A program made the position numbers and the translations under genes. The notes beneath the pieces were generated by a model that saw only the letters and a program-made list of their open reading frames with translations, was not told the origin of the DNA and did no database searches. From MWCO01 sp964488865 (GTDB taxonomy: Bacteria; Myxococcota_A; Polyangia; Polyangiales; Polyangiaceae): a stretch of 64,000 nt of DNA. Shown here piece by piece: positions 1 through 9,397 of this stretch (positions are counted from its first letter, which is position 1; every line of letters begins with the position of its first letter). Location: positions 124,001 to 188,000 of the forward strand of contig CAZAWR010000003.1 in the NCBI GenBank assembly GCA_964488865.1, written 5' to 3'.

Positions 1-927
1 GCCCGCCGTATCACCAAGCGGCCCAAGATCATCGTCTGCGACGGCGTTCATCCCGAGTACATCGAGACGATCGAGACCTACATGTCCGGGCTGGAAGGCG
101 GCGCCGAGAACGTGGTGCGCACACGCGTAGGGGACGACGGCGTGACGAGCGTGTCCAGCGTGGGGGATCTTCTGGACGATCAGGTGGCCGCCCTCGTGGT
201 CGGCTATCCGAACTTCTTCGGGTGCGTCGCCGACCTTCGCCCCCTGGCGGAGCGCGTGCACGCTGCCGGCGCATTGCTCGTGACCGCCACCCAAGACCCC
301 TACGCCCTCGCTCTGCTCGAAGCCCCCGGTCACCTTGGCGTGGACATCTGCGTCGCCGAAGGTCAAGCGATCGCCACGACCCCGAGCTTCGGAGGTCCCG
401 GCGTGGGCCTGTTCGCCGCTCGCTCGGACCGCAAGTACCTGCAGGAAATGCCCGGACGCCTCGTCGGCGAAACCGTCGACACCGGCGGCAAGCGCGGCTA
501 CGTGCTGACCCTCGCCACCCGCGAACAACACATCCGCCGCGAACGCGCAACCAGCAACATCTGCACGAACCATGGACTCGTCGCCCTCTCCCTCACCATC
601 CGTATGTGCTTGCTCGGAAAGCAGGGATTCGTCGACGTCGCCCGGCAGTGCCTCGCCAAGGCCAAGTACCTCCGCGAGCAGATCGCTGGCCTCGAGGGCT
701 ACTCCCTCGTCTATCCAAATACGGTCAGCTTCCACGAGTTCGTGGTGCGCGTGCCCGGCGGAAACGCCCCCGCCCTGTTCGAGCGCCTGGCTCGTGACGG
801 CATCCTCGCCGGCGTGCCGCTCGCCCGCTTCCTGCCCTCCCGCGACGATCAGCTGTTGATCGCCGTCACCGAGAAGCACACCCGAGAGGACCTGGACCGC
901 TTGGTCTCAGCCCTCCGCGCGCACTAG
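1..927 (+). CDS. gcvPA: Glycine dehydrogenase (decarboxylating) subunit 1, 3' part
   Basis: This is the C-terminal 308 residues of the P-protein alpha subunit of the glycine cleavage system. With subunit 2, which carries the PLP lysine, it decarboxylates glycine in the cytoplasm. The frame is open to the left edge and reads into typical GcvPA sequence: the CDGVHPEY segment, VGYPNFFG, the ATTPSFGGPG loop, GETVDTGGKRGYVLTLATREQHIRRERATSN split by a cofactor-facing loop, and the TNHGL stretch. No Schiff-base lysine is expected in this subunit. The 5' end lies outside the window. The stop codon TAG forms the first bases of a hairpin repeat that ends in a T run and probably terminates transcription. 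Confidence 0.93.
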   Translation, partial: ARRITKRPKIIVCDGVHPEYIETIETYMSGLEGGAENVVRTRVGDDGVTSVSSVGDLLDDQVAALVVGYPNFFGCVADLRPLAERVHAAGALLVTATQDPYALALLEAPGHLGVDICVAEGQAIATTPSFGGPGVGLFAARSDRKYLQEMPGRLVGETVDTGGKRGYVLTLATREQHIRRERATSNICTNHGLVALSLTIRMCLLGKQGFVDVARQCLAKAKYLREQIAGLEGYSLVYPNTVSFHEFVVRVPGGNAPALFERLARDGILAGVPLARFLPSRDDQLLIAVTEKHTREDLDRLVSALRAH

Positions 928-970
928 ACCCAAATCAAGCGCTCCGCGCTGCTTTGGGTCTAGGTTTTTC
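924..970 (+). terminator. Intrinsic terminator of gcvPA, formed by the repeat
   Basis: The first stem of the repeat, 11 perfect base pairs starting on the gcvPA stop codon, is followed directly by GGTTTTTC (963-970). That is the layout of a rho-independent terminator on the plus strand. The downstream gene converges, so termination here makes sense. Confidence 0.6.
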
Positions 971-1026
971 TATGGGGGCTTTCGCAAAGCCCCCTCGCCG
1001 CGCTCACCGCGGCTCACCCCAAAGCG
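924..1026 (+). repeat. CTAG-bounded hairpin repeat, copy 1
   Basis: About 103 bases match 39734-39836 with roughly six differences by eye. The element contains three successive stem-loops: an 11-bp perfect stem (924-934 with 953-963) enclosing a smaller stem, a 9-bp stem with a CGC loop (974-982 with 986-994), and a 5-bp stem (998-1002 with 1008-1012). Position 928 is A paired with T959 here, but C paired with G in copy 2, a compensatory change. The left CTAG includes the stop codon of gcvPA. The distal part present in copy 2 is mostly missing; only a short GCACGTT remnant near 1030 can be matched. Confidence 0.8.
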
Positions 1027-1041
1027 CAAGCACGTTACCCC

Positions 1042-1581
1042 CTACTCGAATTTGCGAGGGTCCAGCCGCTTCCCCTCGCCGTCGAACCCGTGGATCTTCC
1101 AGACGTCCTCAGGCGTCAGCGAGCGATCCACCTTGGGTGGCGTGAGGTCCTGCACGATCAGGCGCGTGCCGCTATCGACTTTCTCTACCTCGATCCGAAG
1201 CAACGGGGCGGTCGTTCCCTTGACGACCGCTCGGTCGAAGATGGTCTTCACGGACCCGAGCTCGATGGTCTTCGCGTCGATGTTCCGTCGCAGGTAGTTG
1301 GCAACCCTTTCGGGTTGAACCTGTCCTTCGCTGTGCACGCTGAAGGGCTCGCGTCGAATCACGGTCATCACACGAGGGAGCTTGAGCCCGAAGGCGGCCT
1401 CCTCGCCGGGAGGGAGTTCGCCGGGATCGAGCCGGTCGGGCCGCGGCTTTTCGGTGGATGCCGTGGCCGCGGGCGCGGACGCGGACGCCTCGGGGGTGTC
1501 ACGCTCGCACCCCATCCACGCGAGGGAGCAGAGACACACGATCGCTGCGGTCACGTGAGGGGAGGGACAATGGGGAGACAT
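1042..1581 (-). CDS. Putative lipoprotein at the end of the minor-pilin operon
   Basis: The 179-residue product has a hydrophobic N-terminus ending at Cys25 (AWMGC), read here as a lipoprotein signal although Trp at -3 is unusual. A Ser/Ala/Pro-rich stretch follows, then a domain with mixed beta/alpha character and no family I recognise. The start at 1581 was chosen because it lies 16 bases after the stop of the PilY1-like gene and opens directly into the signal sequence; the frame is open further upstream but would overlap that gene. Position suggests an accessory protein of pilus assembly or surface anchoring, but nothing in the sequence proves it. Confidence 0.7.
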   Translation of the reverse strand: MSPHCPSPHVTAAIVCLCSLAWMGCERDTPEASASAPAATASTEKPRPDRLDPGELPPGEEAAFGLKLPRVMTVIRREPFSVHSEGQVQPERVANYLRRNIDAKTIELGSVKTIFDRAVVKGTTAPLLRIEVEKVDSGTRLIVQDLTPPKVDRSLTPEDVWKIHGFDGEGKRLDPRKFE

Positions 1582-1597
1582 GGATGGGATGTGGAGA

Positions 1598-4500
1598 TCA
1601 ATCCAAGATCGCCGCCCAGGAGTCAATGATGGACCGCGCGGAGGGGGGCGTGAGGTCGAAGGTGTCCACGCGGACCTTCTTGTCGCCCGCGGCGGCATTC
1701 GCGCCGCTCTGCACGACCAGTTGGAAAGATCCCGGGCTGACGCTCGAGATGGACTGGTGATTGGAGAGACCCAGGAAGGGGTCGTCGCTTGTCGTGGTCT
1801 CGATACAGCTTGGCTTCTGCATGACCCCGACGCCGAAAGCGACGCCGCCTGCGGTGAGCGGGATCACGCGCACGTAGTTGGTCGGACCGATTCCCGCCGC
1901 GGTGTCCGTGAACTGCGGCATCGGGCCGTTGGCCGGGACGTTCGTGGCCGCCGTTCCGGTCGTGCCCGCCTGCAGGTAATGCACCCCCCAAAGGTAGCTG
2001 TTGCCGGGAGAGCAAGCCTCTTCAACGGTCGACGGGTTGTACGTGGTGAAGTAGAGCGTAGACGCGAACAACGCCATGGGACCCGTCACGCGCTCACCCG
2101 TGCCTGCGGTGAAGTGTTCTGTCTTGTCGCTAGCGCTGAGCGTGTTGTTCTTGGCGTTCGTGGCATCCAGGAACCAGTTGACGTGGGAGGCGATCTGCCC
2201 TGACTGCCTCCATTCCGAGAGCGACCACACCGAGTGCTTGCCCTTGGGCGTGAGCGAGGATTGCTCACCGGTGGAGATCGCGATGGTGAGCCGTCCCAAC
2301 GGATCGGTCGAGAGGATCGGCGGCGTCTCGATCGGCCCGATGTCGGCCAGCGTGAACGACCCGGACGACGGGTAGGCGTCGTGGAACAGAGTGACCGACC
2401 AATCCTCGGGCTCCGCGGAGGAGAGGTCGATCCGCCACAGCCTTCCCTCTGCGTCCCCGATGAACGCCCGGTCTGCCACCGACCCTGGCGTGTTCGGGTA
2501 CGAAACGATGTTGCCGATCATCGGCGCCGCGAAGGGCACCGCGGTGACTCGCCCCTTGTCGTACAACCCCTTGGGAGCTTCGGGGTTGGTGAGGTCGTAG
2601 GTGCTGCTTCGACGGAAGGAGCGAATCACCTCCCCCGTGTCGAGTCGGACGATGGATAGCGAACGCGCCCCAGCCAGCGACAGCTTGTCCTTCATCGTAT
2701 CGCTGAGGGGGGTGTACTTGGCCGTCGCGGTCCGATGGGTCACGTCCATCTGGGCCACGCTGCCAGTCGGGTAGATCGTCGTCTCCGTGAGCGTCGTGGA
2801 CCGTGAGCCGCCGTAGCCACCTGGAAGAATGGCGACCGCATGCTGGGCAGCGGGCGCGCCCGTCCCGCTTCCCGGCATGACGAAGTAAAGGGTCGCCACC
2901 GCGGGACGCGTGGACCGTGGGCCGAACAGTGGGTTGCCCTTGTCGTCCGTCGTGAGTTGCCACAAGAACCGCGGACCGGACGTGTAGCCAAGCTTCGTTG
3001 TCGCCGGATTGGGGTTGGTCACATCCAAGGCGTAGTAGCCTCCCGTCGACCCGAACGTACCCAGCAGGACCGAATACCACTGGGTTGCGTCCGCTGCGTT
3101 GGGAAGGGGGGCGGTCCGCGTCAGGAATCTGCCCGTGGTCCCATCCACCGTGGCCGTTCCCGCCACCTCAGTCGCCACGATCGGACCGCTCAGCAACGTC
3201 TTGTTGGCTGCAGCGTAGCGTGTGGGGAACTGATCGCCGACCGACGGAAGCACCGCGGGCGGCATGAACGACCACAACTCGTTGATGTCGTTGGTCACTT
3301 GGTTGATGACGAACCCGTGGAGCTGCCCATCCGCCGTGGCTGAGTAGATCATCGGGGGTCGATCGGCGAACAGCTTCTGAAATTTCGTGTAGCTCTCGTC
3401 GCGGAGGTACTCGCTTGGCGTCAGGACAATCTCCGGGGTCGAGTTGATCATCGCGCCGAAGGCCGAAGTGCGAAGATACTCGCTTCCAGGGTCACCCGGA
3501 TCGAAACCCAGCTGCATGCTCAGAATGCGATTGCGGCATTCGCTGGCGCTTGGCACCACGTTGGGCGTAATCCGTGGGCAACACAGGCTCGCTGTCGACG
3601 TGCAGTCATTCGATCCGAACAACGCGGAGGGGGGAACGGCCCCGAAGAGAGCGGTGCCGCTGTCCGTGAGGGGGTGGTTCACTGTGGTCCCGCCAATCGT
3701 GCCCAGGCCGTCCGGGTCGGTGGTATTCACGTCGTGCAGAGGGCGCACAGACCGCTCCGAGTAGATGACTCCCGTTTCCGTCGGATCGGTTTCGGAGACC
3801 ACCGTGTAAATCCTTCGGTTCTTACGATTCGTGAATGCGGACGGTATGCCGTTGACATTCTCCTCGAAGTAGTCGCCATAGGCCCCGCTGATGGGGACCT
3901 CCGTTGCGACAAGAGATCCTCCTCCTCCGCTGCCCCCGCTTCCTCCAGAGCCTCCGCTGCCCCCGCTTCCTCCAGACGGCGGCAAGCATTCGTAACGCTC
4001 GCGGACGAGGTGCCCTGCGTACAGATCGTCGGCGATGGGATCGAACGAGCTGAAGAACCTTGCGCCCTTCATGGTGCTACCCAGGTTGTTGGCGCTCACG
4101 TTCCCCGTGGCGAAAACCGGTTGCGTTCGAGTCATCGCGGACGATGGGAAGCGCAGGATGTTGGTCACGGCCGCCAGCAGCGCGGGGCCGGACTCGGCCC
4201 AGTACGCACTGCGGCCGGTTCCCGGAGTCTTGCCCAAGTCGGCCGAGGTGTATCGGCTGCCCGCGTTGGCAACTCCCTCGAGGTTGCAACACACGGCCAG
4301 GAGCTCGTCTGCCGGGTTGGTGACACAGTAGCCGTAAGCGCACTTGTTCGCGCCACAGGTGCTGGTGCAGGGAGCCAAATCCGTGCTGCAACTCTTGTAG
4401 GTGAGGGGTTTGGCGGGATCCATCAAGTCTCCGCACGTCAGCGTGCTAGCCCCGGACCCTGTCCCGGACGTTGCCGTGACCGAGAAGCCCACCACAAACA

Positions 4501-5833
4501 GATCGATGTTGTGTTGGTAGAGATCATCCGCGAGCTGCACGGGTGTCCTGTAGGGGCACTTGCCGTTTCCCGGTGGGGTCGCGTCCTGCAGTGGATCGCA
4601 GTGGGGCTGCAAGTCCAGGTTCGGCCCGCCATCGGTGATCAGGATCGCAATGCGTCTCCGACACCCACGCTGGGTCCTGTCATCCATCCACACGTTTTTG
4701 TCGACCTTGCCGCCATAGAAGCTCGCATTGCCGACGTTTGCTGGGGTGGTGGCGTCCTGCGTCATGAAGTAATACGCATCCGCGAGCATGCCCGCGACGG
4801 GAGTCCCCCCGAAGGGGCGCATGCCCAGAATGGCCTGCTGCACCCGCTCGTTGTGGACGATCATCTCCTCCGTCGTGGCCTGGGGGTCTCCGAACCCGAT
4901 CAATCGTCCCTCCCAGGGGGGCGCCGCCGGATTCCGAGCTCCGACCTCGTACAGCCGCAGGTTGCTTTCCGCCGGTGCGCAATCGTTCGGCCATCCCGTG
5001 GCCGCGTTCGCCGTGCTGGTGAGCCAACCGTCGAAGTAACTCCACGTGTCCGCGATGCCCGGGACGTACTCCGGGGCAAACGAAGAGGACATGCCTGTCC
5101 CGATTCCTCCCGTGTCCGTTCGGCGCGGGGTCGAATCGAACGTCATGATGCCGAACCGGACCGCCGACTGAAGACGGTCGATGATCCCGTCCGTATCCTG
5201 GGGATCGAAGGGGCAAGGAACACCGGGATCGAACCCTGCGTCCATGTCACGCCAGTACACAGGCGCAACGTCCGGCCAAGCCATGGCGTTGGTCATGGAC
5301 CGCACGTCGGTGTGCCAGGAGGGGGCCGGTGTGCATCGTATCGTCGTCCCCCCCACCGTTCTCGTGGCCACGATCCGGTTGAACGGAAGGTAGTACCCCT
5401 TGTCGTACGGTGCTGCGCTCGAACCCGGGCTGGTGCCCAGTCCGAACTCCTCCGAGAAGGCGACCTCCGAGCGATCCTGGGCCCCGCACTGGGGTCCCTG
5501 AATCGTTCCCGTGAACGCGTTGACGAGGATCGCCCATCGATCCGCAGGGGTCGGCTGTCCGGCGGTGAACGACGCCGATGCGTCGAAGGACACGCTGCCC
5601 GTGGTCGGATACTTCGCCCCGGACGGGCCACACCGAGGGAGCCCATACCGAGTCGCATCCTCGGGCGCTCGCACCGTCGTGTAGGCCATGGACCCCGACG
5701 TGTCGAGCAGCAGCAGAACATCCGAGGCCGCGTACTCCGTGGTTCCGGCTTGCGCCCTCGCTTCGTGGGCGGTCGCACAGAGTACCGCCATCGAGGCGAG
5801 GGTCGTCAGGGTCCGAAGTCTTGTGCGCGTCAT
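1598..5833 (-). CDS. pilY1: PilY1-like type IV pilus tip adhesin/assembly protein with VWA domain
   Basis: The 1411-residue protein starts with a signal peptide ending near ARAQA, followed at once by a von Willebrand A fold whose metal site DxSxS is D44-S46-S48 (LLLDTSGSM). The VWA region runs to about residue 590. A Gly-Gly-Ser linker lies near residues 618-640, and the second half has PilY1-type beta-propeller sequence (for example MIYSATADGQLHGF and RAFIGDAEGRLWRIDLS). PilY1 proteins sit at the pilus tip with minor pilins and control extension, adhesion and surface sensing. The start at 5833 has a GGAG box about 10 bases upstream and follows the PilX-like gene by 19 bases. The longer open frame, adding 34 residues, would precede the signal peptide and is unlikely. 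Confidence 0.88.
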   Translation of the reverse strand: MTRTRLRTLTTLASMAVLCATAHEARAQAGTTEYAASDVLLLLDTSGSMAYTTVRAPEDATRYGLPRCGPSGAKYPTTGSVSFDASASFTAGQPTPADRWAILVNAFTGTIQGPQCGAQDRSEVAFSEEFGLGTSPGSSAAPYDKGYYLPFNRIVATRTVGGTTIRCTPAPSWHTDVRSMTNAMAWPDVAPVYWRDMDAGFDPGVPCPFDPQDTDGIIDRLQSAVRFGIMTFDSTPRRTDTGGIGTGMSSSFAPEYVPGIADTWSYFDGWLTSTANAATGWPNDCAPAESNLRLYEVGARNPAAPPWEGRLIGFGDPQATTEEMIVHNERVQQAILGMRPFGGTPVAGMLADAYYFMTQDATTPANVGNASFYGGKVDKNVWMDDRTQRGCRRRIAILITDGGPNLDLQPHCDPLQDATPPGNGKCPYRTPVQLADDLYQHNIDLFVVGFSVTATSGTGSGASTLTCGDLMDPAKPLTYKSCSTDLAPCTSTCGANKCAYGYCVTNPADELLAVCCNLEGVANAGSRYTSADLGKTPGTGRSAYWAESGPALLAAVTNILRFPSSAMTRTQPVFATGNVSANNLGSTMKGARFFSSFDPIADDLYAGHLVRERYECLPPSGGSGGSGGSGGSGGSGGGGSLVATEVPISGAYGDYFEENVNGIPSAFTNRKNRRIYTVVSETDPTETGVIYSERSVRPLHDVNTTDPDGLGTIGGTTVNHPLTDSGTALFGAVPPSALFGSNDCTSTASLCCPRITPNVVPSASECRNRILSMQLGFDPGDPGSEYLRTSAFGAMINSTPEIVLTPSEYLRDESYTKFQKLFADRPPMIYSATADGQLHGFVINQVTNDINELWSFMPPAVLPSVGDQFPTRYAAANKTLLSGPIVATEVAGTATVDGTTGRFLTRTAPLPNAADATQWYSVLLGTFGSTGGYYALDVTNPNPATTKLGYTSGPRFLWQLTTDDKGNPLFGPRSTRPAVATLYFVMPGSGTGAPAAQHAVAILPGGYGGSRSTTLTETTIYPTGSVAQMDVTHRTATAKYTPLSDTMKDKLSLAGARSLSIVRLDTGEVIRSFRRSSTYDLTNPEAPKGLYDKGRVTAVPFAAPMIGNIVSYPNTPGSVADRAFIGDAEGRLWRIDLSSAEPEDWSVTLFHDAYPSSGSFTLADIGPIETPPILSTDPLGRLTIAISTGEQSSLTPKGKHSVWSLSEWRQSGQIASHVNWFLDATNAKNNTLSASDKTEHFTAGTGERVTGPMALFASTLYFTTYNPSTVEEACSPGNSYLWGVHYLQAGTTGTAATNVPANGPMPQFTDTAAGIGPTNYVRVIPLTAGGVAFGVGVMQKPSCIETTTSDDPFLGLSNHQSISSVSPGSFQLVVQSGANAAAGDKKVRVDTFDLTPPSARSIIDSWAAILD

Positions 5834-5852
5834 GGTTCGAATGCTCCATCCA

Positions 5853-6536
5853 TCACCGGGGCAGAGGGCCAACCTGAACCTCCGCGCGGTTGGCGCGGAC
5901 AGTTGCGAGCTTCGCGATCGCATCGTTCGAGGCACCAGAGGCCGGACGCACGTGCCCGGTTCCCGACAGGGTCAATTGCATGTAACGAAAACGTGGACCG
6001 ACCCCGCTCTGATCCATCCCCGCCACCGGGCGGCCCGCCGGTCCCGGGTCGGTCAACTCGACCACGAAATCCCCTTCCAAGGGAGCAAGCGGCGAGCTCA
6101 AGCTCCTGCCGTTCACGTCGAACACGGCGTCTGCGGCGTTGCTCTCGCTCTCCATTCGCTTCTCGATGTCGCGCTTGGTGATGCGATAGCAAGGCAGATT
6201 GCTCACGCCGACGACGTACTGATTCGCACGGCACGATTCGTTACCGGCCGTGACCAGCTGCATATAGGCCGGGGCAGTGCCGCCAGATAGCTCGTCGACG
6301 GCGGCCACGGTTCCCAGGTCGGCCACGTAGGCGGACTGCGTGGCTTGCCGTGCGTAGCCAGACATCCGCTGGTTCAAGCCGGCGGTGTGGGCCGCGAAAA
6401 CGCCGACCGCGGTAAGCACCGCGATGACCGACATCACCACGAAGATCGAGGCCCCACGCTCACGCCGACGTGCTCTCCACGCCGCGCTCCGGCAGTAACC
6501 CGCGTTCGGAAGAACACGATGGATTCGCATCACCAT
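5853..6536 (-). CDS. PilX-like type IV pilus minor pilin
   Basis: The 227-residue protein has a basic leader, a prepilin cleavage site after Gly28 (RRRERG then ASIF) and a long hydrophobic helix. Position +5 after cleavage is Val33 rather than Glu, as in GspK/PilX-type pilins that cap the pseudopilus tip. It follows the PilW-like gene with overlapping start and stop. ATG at 6536 or the in-frame ATG at 6530, which shares a base with the upstream TGA, could both be used. PilX with PilV, PilW, FimT and PilY1 forms the priming complex at the fibre tip. The assignment to PilX rests mainly on gene order and the N-terminal helix; the rest of the sequence is not distinctive. Confidence 0.78.
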   Translation of the reverse strand: MVMRIHRVLPNAGYCRSAAWRARRRERGASIFVVMSVIAVLTAVGVFAAHTAGLNQRMSGYARQATQSAYVADLGTVAAVDELSGGTAPAYMQLVTAGNESCRANQYVVGVSNLPCYRITKRDIEKRMESESNAADAVFDVNGRSLSSPLAPLEGDFVVELTDPGPAGRPVAGMDQSGVGPRFRYMQLTLSGTGHVRPASGASNDAIAKLATVRANRAEVQVGPLPR

Positions 6537-7813
6537 GCGTCACCTCGGTGGTTCATCAGCGCAACGTTCGCGGATAGAGTGCGCGCCCGGGCAAAACGTC
6601 CGTTCGGCATGGGTGCCCGAAACATGAACCCCTCCGAGACGAGCGGGTTTGCAGCGTTGGTGATGTCATCGCCACGATCCGCTTCGCGCGACCGGACAAC
6701 CAAGCGGAGATCGAGCGACCGAATCGCCGTGGGACCGGTCACAGCAAGTCCGGGTGCGTCCGTGGTCGCCGGCAGCGTCGTTGCCGCCGCATTGGCGCCC
6801 GGTGCGCAGTAGAAGAGCTTGCCCACCGCCGTGCATCCCGACGGGTTGCGTGTCGTCCATACCCCAACCCTCAAATCTACGCCAAACTCAGCCACGATCT
6901 CACTCGCACTCGACGGTACCCACTCCGTACCGGAGTTCGTGAGCAACAACTCGTTACGCACCAACTCGGTTCGGTTGTCGTCCGCTGCCGCAACCTTGTA
7001 GTCCGCGTGGTAGATCGTTTCCTTGTAAGGACTCACGGTCGATACGTTGGCGATCTGGTACTCGACCACGCTTATCGGATTTGCGAGCACACCCACGCCA
7101 AATCCCCCGATCCCGCACGGGGCCGACGTGGCCGCGACACCGCCGCTCGTCGCCATGGATAGCTCACCCCGAAGGGGGAGCGGGCCGTTGGTCGTGATCA
7201 CCGGAAACGTCACATAGCTCGAAGTCTTGATGACCTCGAACTCGAACTTGCCTTGATCGTCGAGGATGCGAAGGAGCCGGCCCGGGCGAAACACGTTCTG
7301 GAACGCAGCGTCGGAGTCCGTGTCGCTCGGGAGGAACCCCGCCCGAGTCATCGGACCGTTGTTGACCTGCAGGTACACGTTGTGCCCACCCCCCGAGGGT
7401 TCGATGGCCCGTACCGGAAACATCTCCGACGAAGCAAGATTGCCCGCCACGCGGATCTTGTTAGGGCTAGTTGACGCTATCGTCACGCTAGTCAAGGTCC
7501 GCATCGCTTCCGGCCAAGCACCGTATTGGGGAGCACAAAGGCGCTGGAAATTGTAGTCGCGCGTCATGTCCGTTGTGGACATGTAGCCCGCTCGCGACAC
7601 GTCCGCTTGCAGCCGCTGGAAGCCGGCGAGTACGGACATCTGTGCGCTGGCGATCCGCGCCTCCTGCGCGAAGAACCGCGTGGACTGACGCGAAAACGAA
7701 ACGGCCGCCGCGGCCACAAGCAACCCCGCGACCACCGCAACCAACAACTCGATCAACGTGAAGCCGCGACGCAGTCGGTGAGCAATTCTTGTGTTGCCGT
7801 CTCGCTTCCTCAT
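6530..7813 (-). CDS. PilW-like type IV pilus minor pilin
   Basis: The 427-residue product carries a classical type III signal: short basic leader, cleavage after Gly17, then FTLIELLVAVV with Glu22 at +5. The large C-terminal region is typical of PilW-family prepilins, with N-terminal similarity such as SVLAGFQRLQADVSRAGYMS, and would form a globular head. It lies in the operon between PilV- and PilX-like genes, 10 bases after the stop of the PilV-like gene and overlapping the next start. Expected location: inner membrane, then pilus tip complex after processing by prepilin peptidase (PilD), which is not encoded in this window. Confidence 0.85.
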   Translation of the reverse strand: MRKRDGNTRIAHRLRRGFTLIELLVAVVAGLLVAAAAVSFSRQSTRFFAQEARIASAQMSVLAGFQRLQADVSRAGYMSTTDMTRDYNFQRLCAPQYGAWPEAMRTLTSVTIASTSPNKIRVAGNLASSEMFPVRAIEPSGGGHNVYLQVNNGPMTRAGFLPSDTDSDAAFQNVFRPGRLLRILDDQGKFEFEVIKTSSYVTFPVITTNGPLPLRGELSMATSGGVAATSAPCGIGGFGVGVLANPISVVEYQIANVSTVSPYKETIYHADYKVAAADDNRTELVRNELLLTNSGTEWVPSSASEIVAEFGVDLRVGVWTTRNPSGCTAVGKLFYCAPGANAAATTLPATTDAPGLAVTGPTAIRSLDLRLVVRSREADRGDDITNAANPLVSEGFMFRAPMPNGRFARARTLSANVALMNHRGDAW

Positions 7814-7823
7814 GATCCCTCGC

Positions 7824-8423
7824 TCACGGCGCCTCGTTCTTGGAGACGGCCGTCACCGCGTGCACCACCCGGAAGATCCCCTGGGTCGCCAACGTGTCCA
7901 CATCCGGCGGATCCGCCGCGTCCCCGCAGGGCAACTTGTCAGCAGTCAACGCACCGGTGCCCTCGTTGCGGCCGACCCAGTACACCCTGACGTCCGCTCG
8001 CACCATCCTGCGTTCTTCTCGAATCCAAACCAGCCGAACGTTCACACAGTACGGTCCGGTGCCGGAGCAACCCTGATCCCGACCGAACACATCATGAATC
8101 CCGCACCGCGACGCCCCATCCGTCGGACGAAACCAAACGTTGTGTTGGCTGGTCACGCTCTTGAGCCACAGCGTGTCCGCGCTGAGGTCCTCCGTGGCGT
8201 TGCTCGGTGATGGGTGGTTCCACAACATCGCGTCCGTCCGAAGACGCTCGATCCACGTGCGCGAGATCTCGTTCGCTATCGCTAGGCTCCTCGCGTTGCG
8301 GTTGGCGCTCGTCGTCACCTTCTGCATGGCCACCACGCCCGATGCCCCAATCGCGAGCACCGTGATCGCCATCAATACCTCGACGACCGTCGAACCGCGG
8401 CTGTAGCTCCGCTTTCGTTCCAT
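7824..8423 (-). CDS. PilV-like type IV pilus minor pilin
   Basis: The 199-residue protein starts with a basic leader, cleaves after Gly10 and continues STVVEVLMAITVLAIGA, with Glu15 at +5. The start is set by a TGATG overlap with the upstream FimT-like gene and by the position of the leader; the frame extends 62 residues further upstream, but that part is antisense-like Arg/Asp-rich sequence and is rejected. Sequence after the helix (QKVTTSANRNARSLAIANEISRTW) agrees with PilV-type minor pilins. Part of the tip complex inferred for the whole operon. Confidence 0.83.
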   Translation of the reverse strand: MERKRSYSRGSTVVEVLMAITVLAIGASGVVAMQKVTTSANRNARSLAIANEISRTWIERLRTDAMLWNHPSPSNATEDLSADTLWLKSVTSQHNVWFRPTDGASRCGIHDVFGRDQGCSGTGPYCVNVRLVWIREERRMVRADVRVYWVGRNEGTGALTADKLPCGDAADPPDVDTLATQGIFRVVHAVTAVSKNEAP

Positions 8424-9106
8424 CAGTTCACCGTCGCCTTTGCCGCCACCCGCGCCACGCCGTTCGGCAAGATGAACACCGTGCGGCTGACGCCGATCTC
8501 GGTCGTCCCTGACATCTGCACCACGCGGACCATCAGCGTCCGAGCCGCGGTCGTGAACGCCCCGGTCGACCCGGTTCGGTACATCATCGTGCCATTGGGT
8601 GTGAAACAAACATCCCCGACATCGTTCTCACCCAGCACGACGGTCGTCGTGGTGCCCGATGAGTTGACCGCGTTGTCGCTGAAGTAGGTCTTCACCAACT
8701 CGTAGGGTGCCTGTCCCCCCAAGGAGAACGCCTCGATCGGCAGGAACAACGTTGAGCCGTCATTCCAACGCGTCTTGGGCATCGTGCAACTCGAAACCGG
8801 CATCAACGAGTTCGCATCCCCCGTGATCGCCTCGCGCACCTCGAACGTCCCGCCCTTGTACCGCACCAACACCGCCACACCCCGCCCAATGGCTCGCGCC
8901 CTCGCCACCTGGTACATCAGCGCTATGCGCTGCGCCGCCGTCGCGGACCGGTTCTCTCGCATCATCCGGCTCGCCGTGGGAATGGCGACCACCGCAAGAA
9001 TCCCGATCAACACCACCACCGTCATCAACTCCAGCAACGTGAACCCACGCGCTATCCGTCGATGACACAGTGTCGATGAAGGGTGATGTGGGAATTTTCG
9101 TATCAT
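8423..9106 (-). CDS. FimT/GspH-like minor pseudopilin
   Basis: First gene of the minor-pilin operon. The 227-residue product has a 21-residue basic leader, cleavage after Gly21 and the helix FTLLELMTVVVLIGILAVVAIP with Glu26 at +5, split here only by its length. The C-terminal part has the beta-rich pattern of GspH/FimT heads, including VLPNGVARV-like end sequence. The start at 9106 is the last ATG before the leader; ATGs further upstream in the same open frame would give an implausibly long leader. No strong ribosome site precedes it. The gene is divergent from a sigma54-type activator, which suggests but does not prove that this activator controls the operon. Confidence 0.8.
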   Translation of the reverse strand: MIRKFPHHPSSTLCHRRIARGFTLLELMTVVVLIGILAVVAIPTASRMMRENRSATAAQRIALMYQVARARAIGRGVAVLVRYKGGTFEVREAITGDANSLMPVSSCTMPKTRWNDGSTLFLPIEAFSLGGQAPYELVKTYFSDNAVNSSGTTTTVVLGENDVGDVCFTPNGTMMYRTGSTGAFTTAARTLMVRVVQMSGTTEIGVSRTVFILPNGVARVAAKATVN

Positions 9107-9397
9107 GCCCGTTGACCCATGGCCGAACGAAGCAAGCATCATGCCGCGCGGTGGATCTCGGGAGGTCCCCCTTTCCGCCTCGATCCGACAGGCAATTGCG
9201 CTGCGTTTCTGCAACGATTGCGTGGGTGTGCAAGAAGTGCGGGAAGCCATCCGGCCGTCACTTCGGCTTGATTTTCAGCGAATCACCCCCTCCACCCCGC
9301 CCCTCCGCTTGTTGAGCCGCACAGACCCCCCCACGACACAGCTTCCCCAACCTCCCACCACCCACCCTCGCGCCTTGATGCACAATGAAGCCACCCC
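9107..9397. other. Divergent intergenic region between pilin operon and sigma54 activator
   Basis: This 291-base region separates the leftward minor-pilin operon from the rightward activator gene and must hold both promoters. I looked on both strands for a -24/-12 element (TGGCAC-N5-TTGC) and found no convincing match. No tRNA or small gene was seen. Confidence 0.4.

Noticed and set aside
5834..5850. GGTTCGAATGCTCC resembling a tRNA T-arm
   Set aside because: It is the gap between two pilin-operon genes; no acceptor or anticodon stem can be formed around it.
3674..6181. 835-codon open frame on the plus strand
   Set aside because: It lies fully antisense to the PilY1-like and PilX-like genes, is Arg/His-rich and has no domain; typical shadow frame in GC-rich DNA.
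9107..9397. Possible -24/-12 sigma54 promoter near TTGC motifs
   Set aside because: The bases at the expected -24 distance do not match TGGCAC on either strand.
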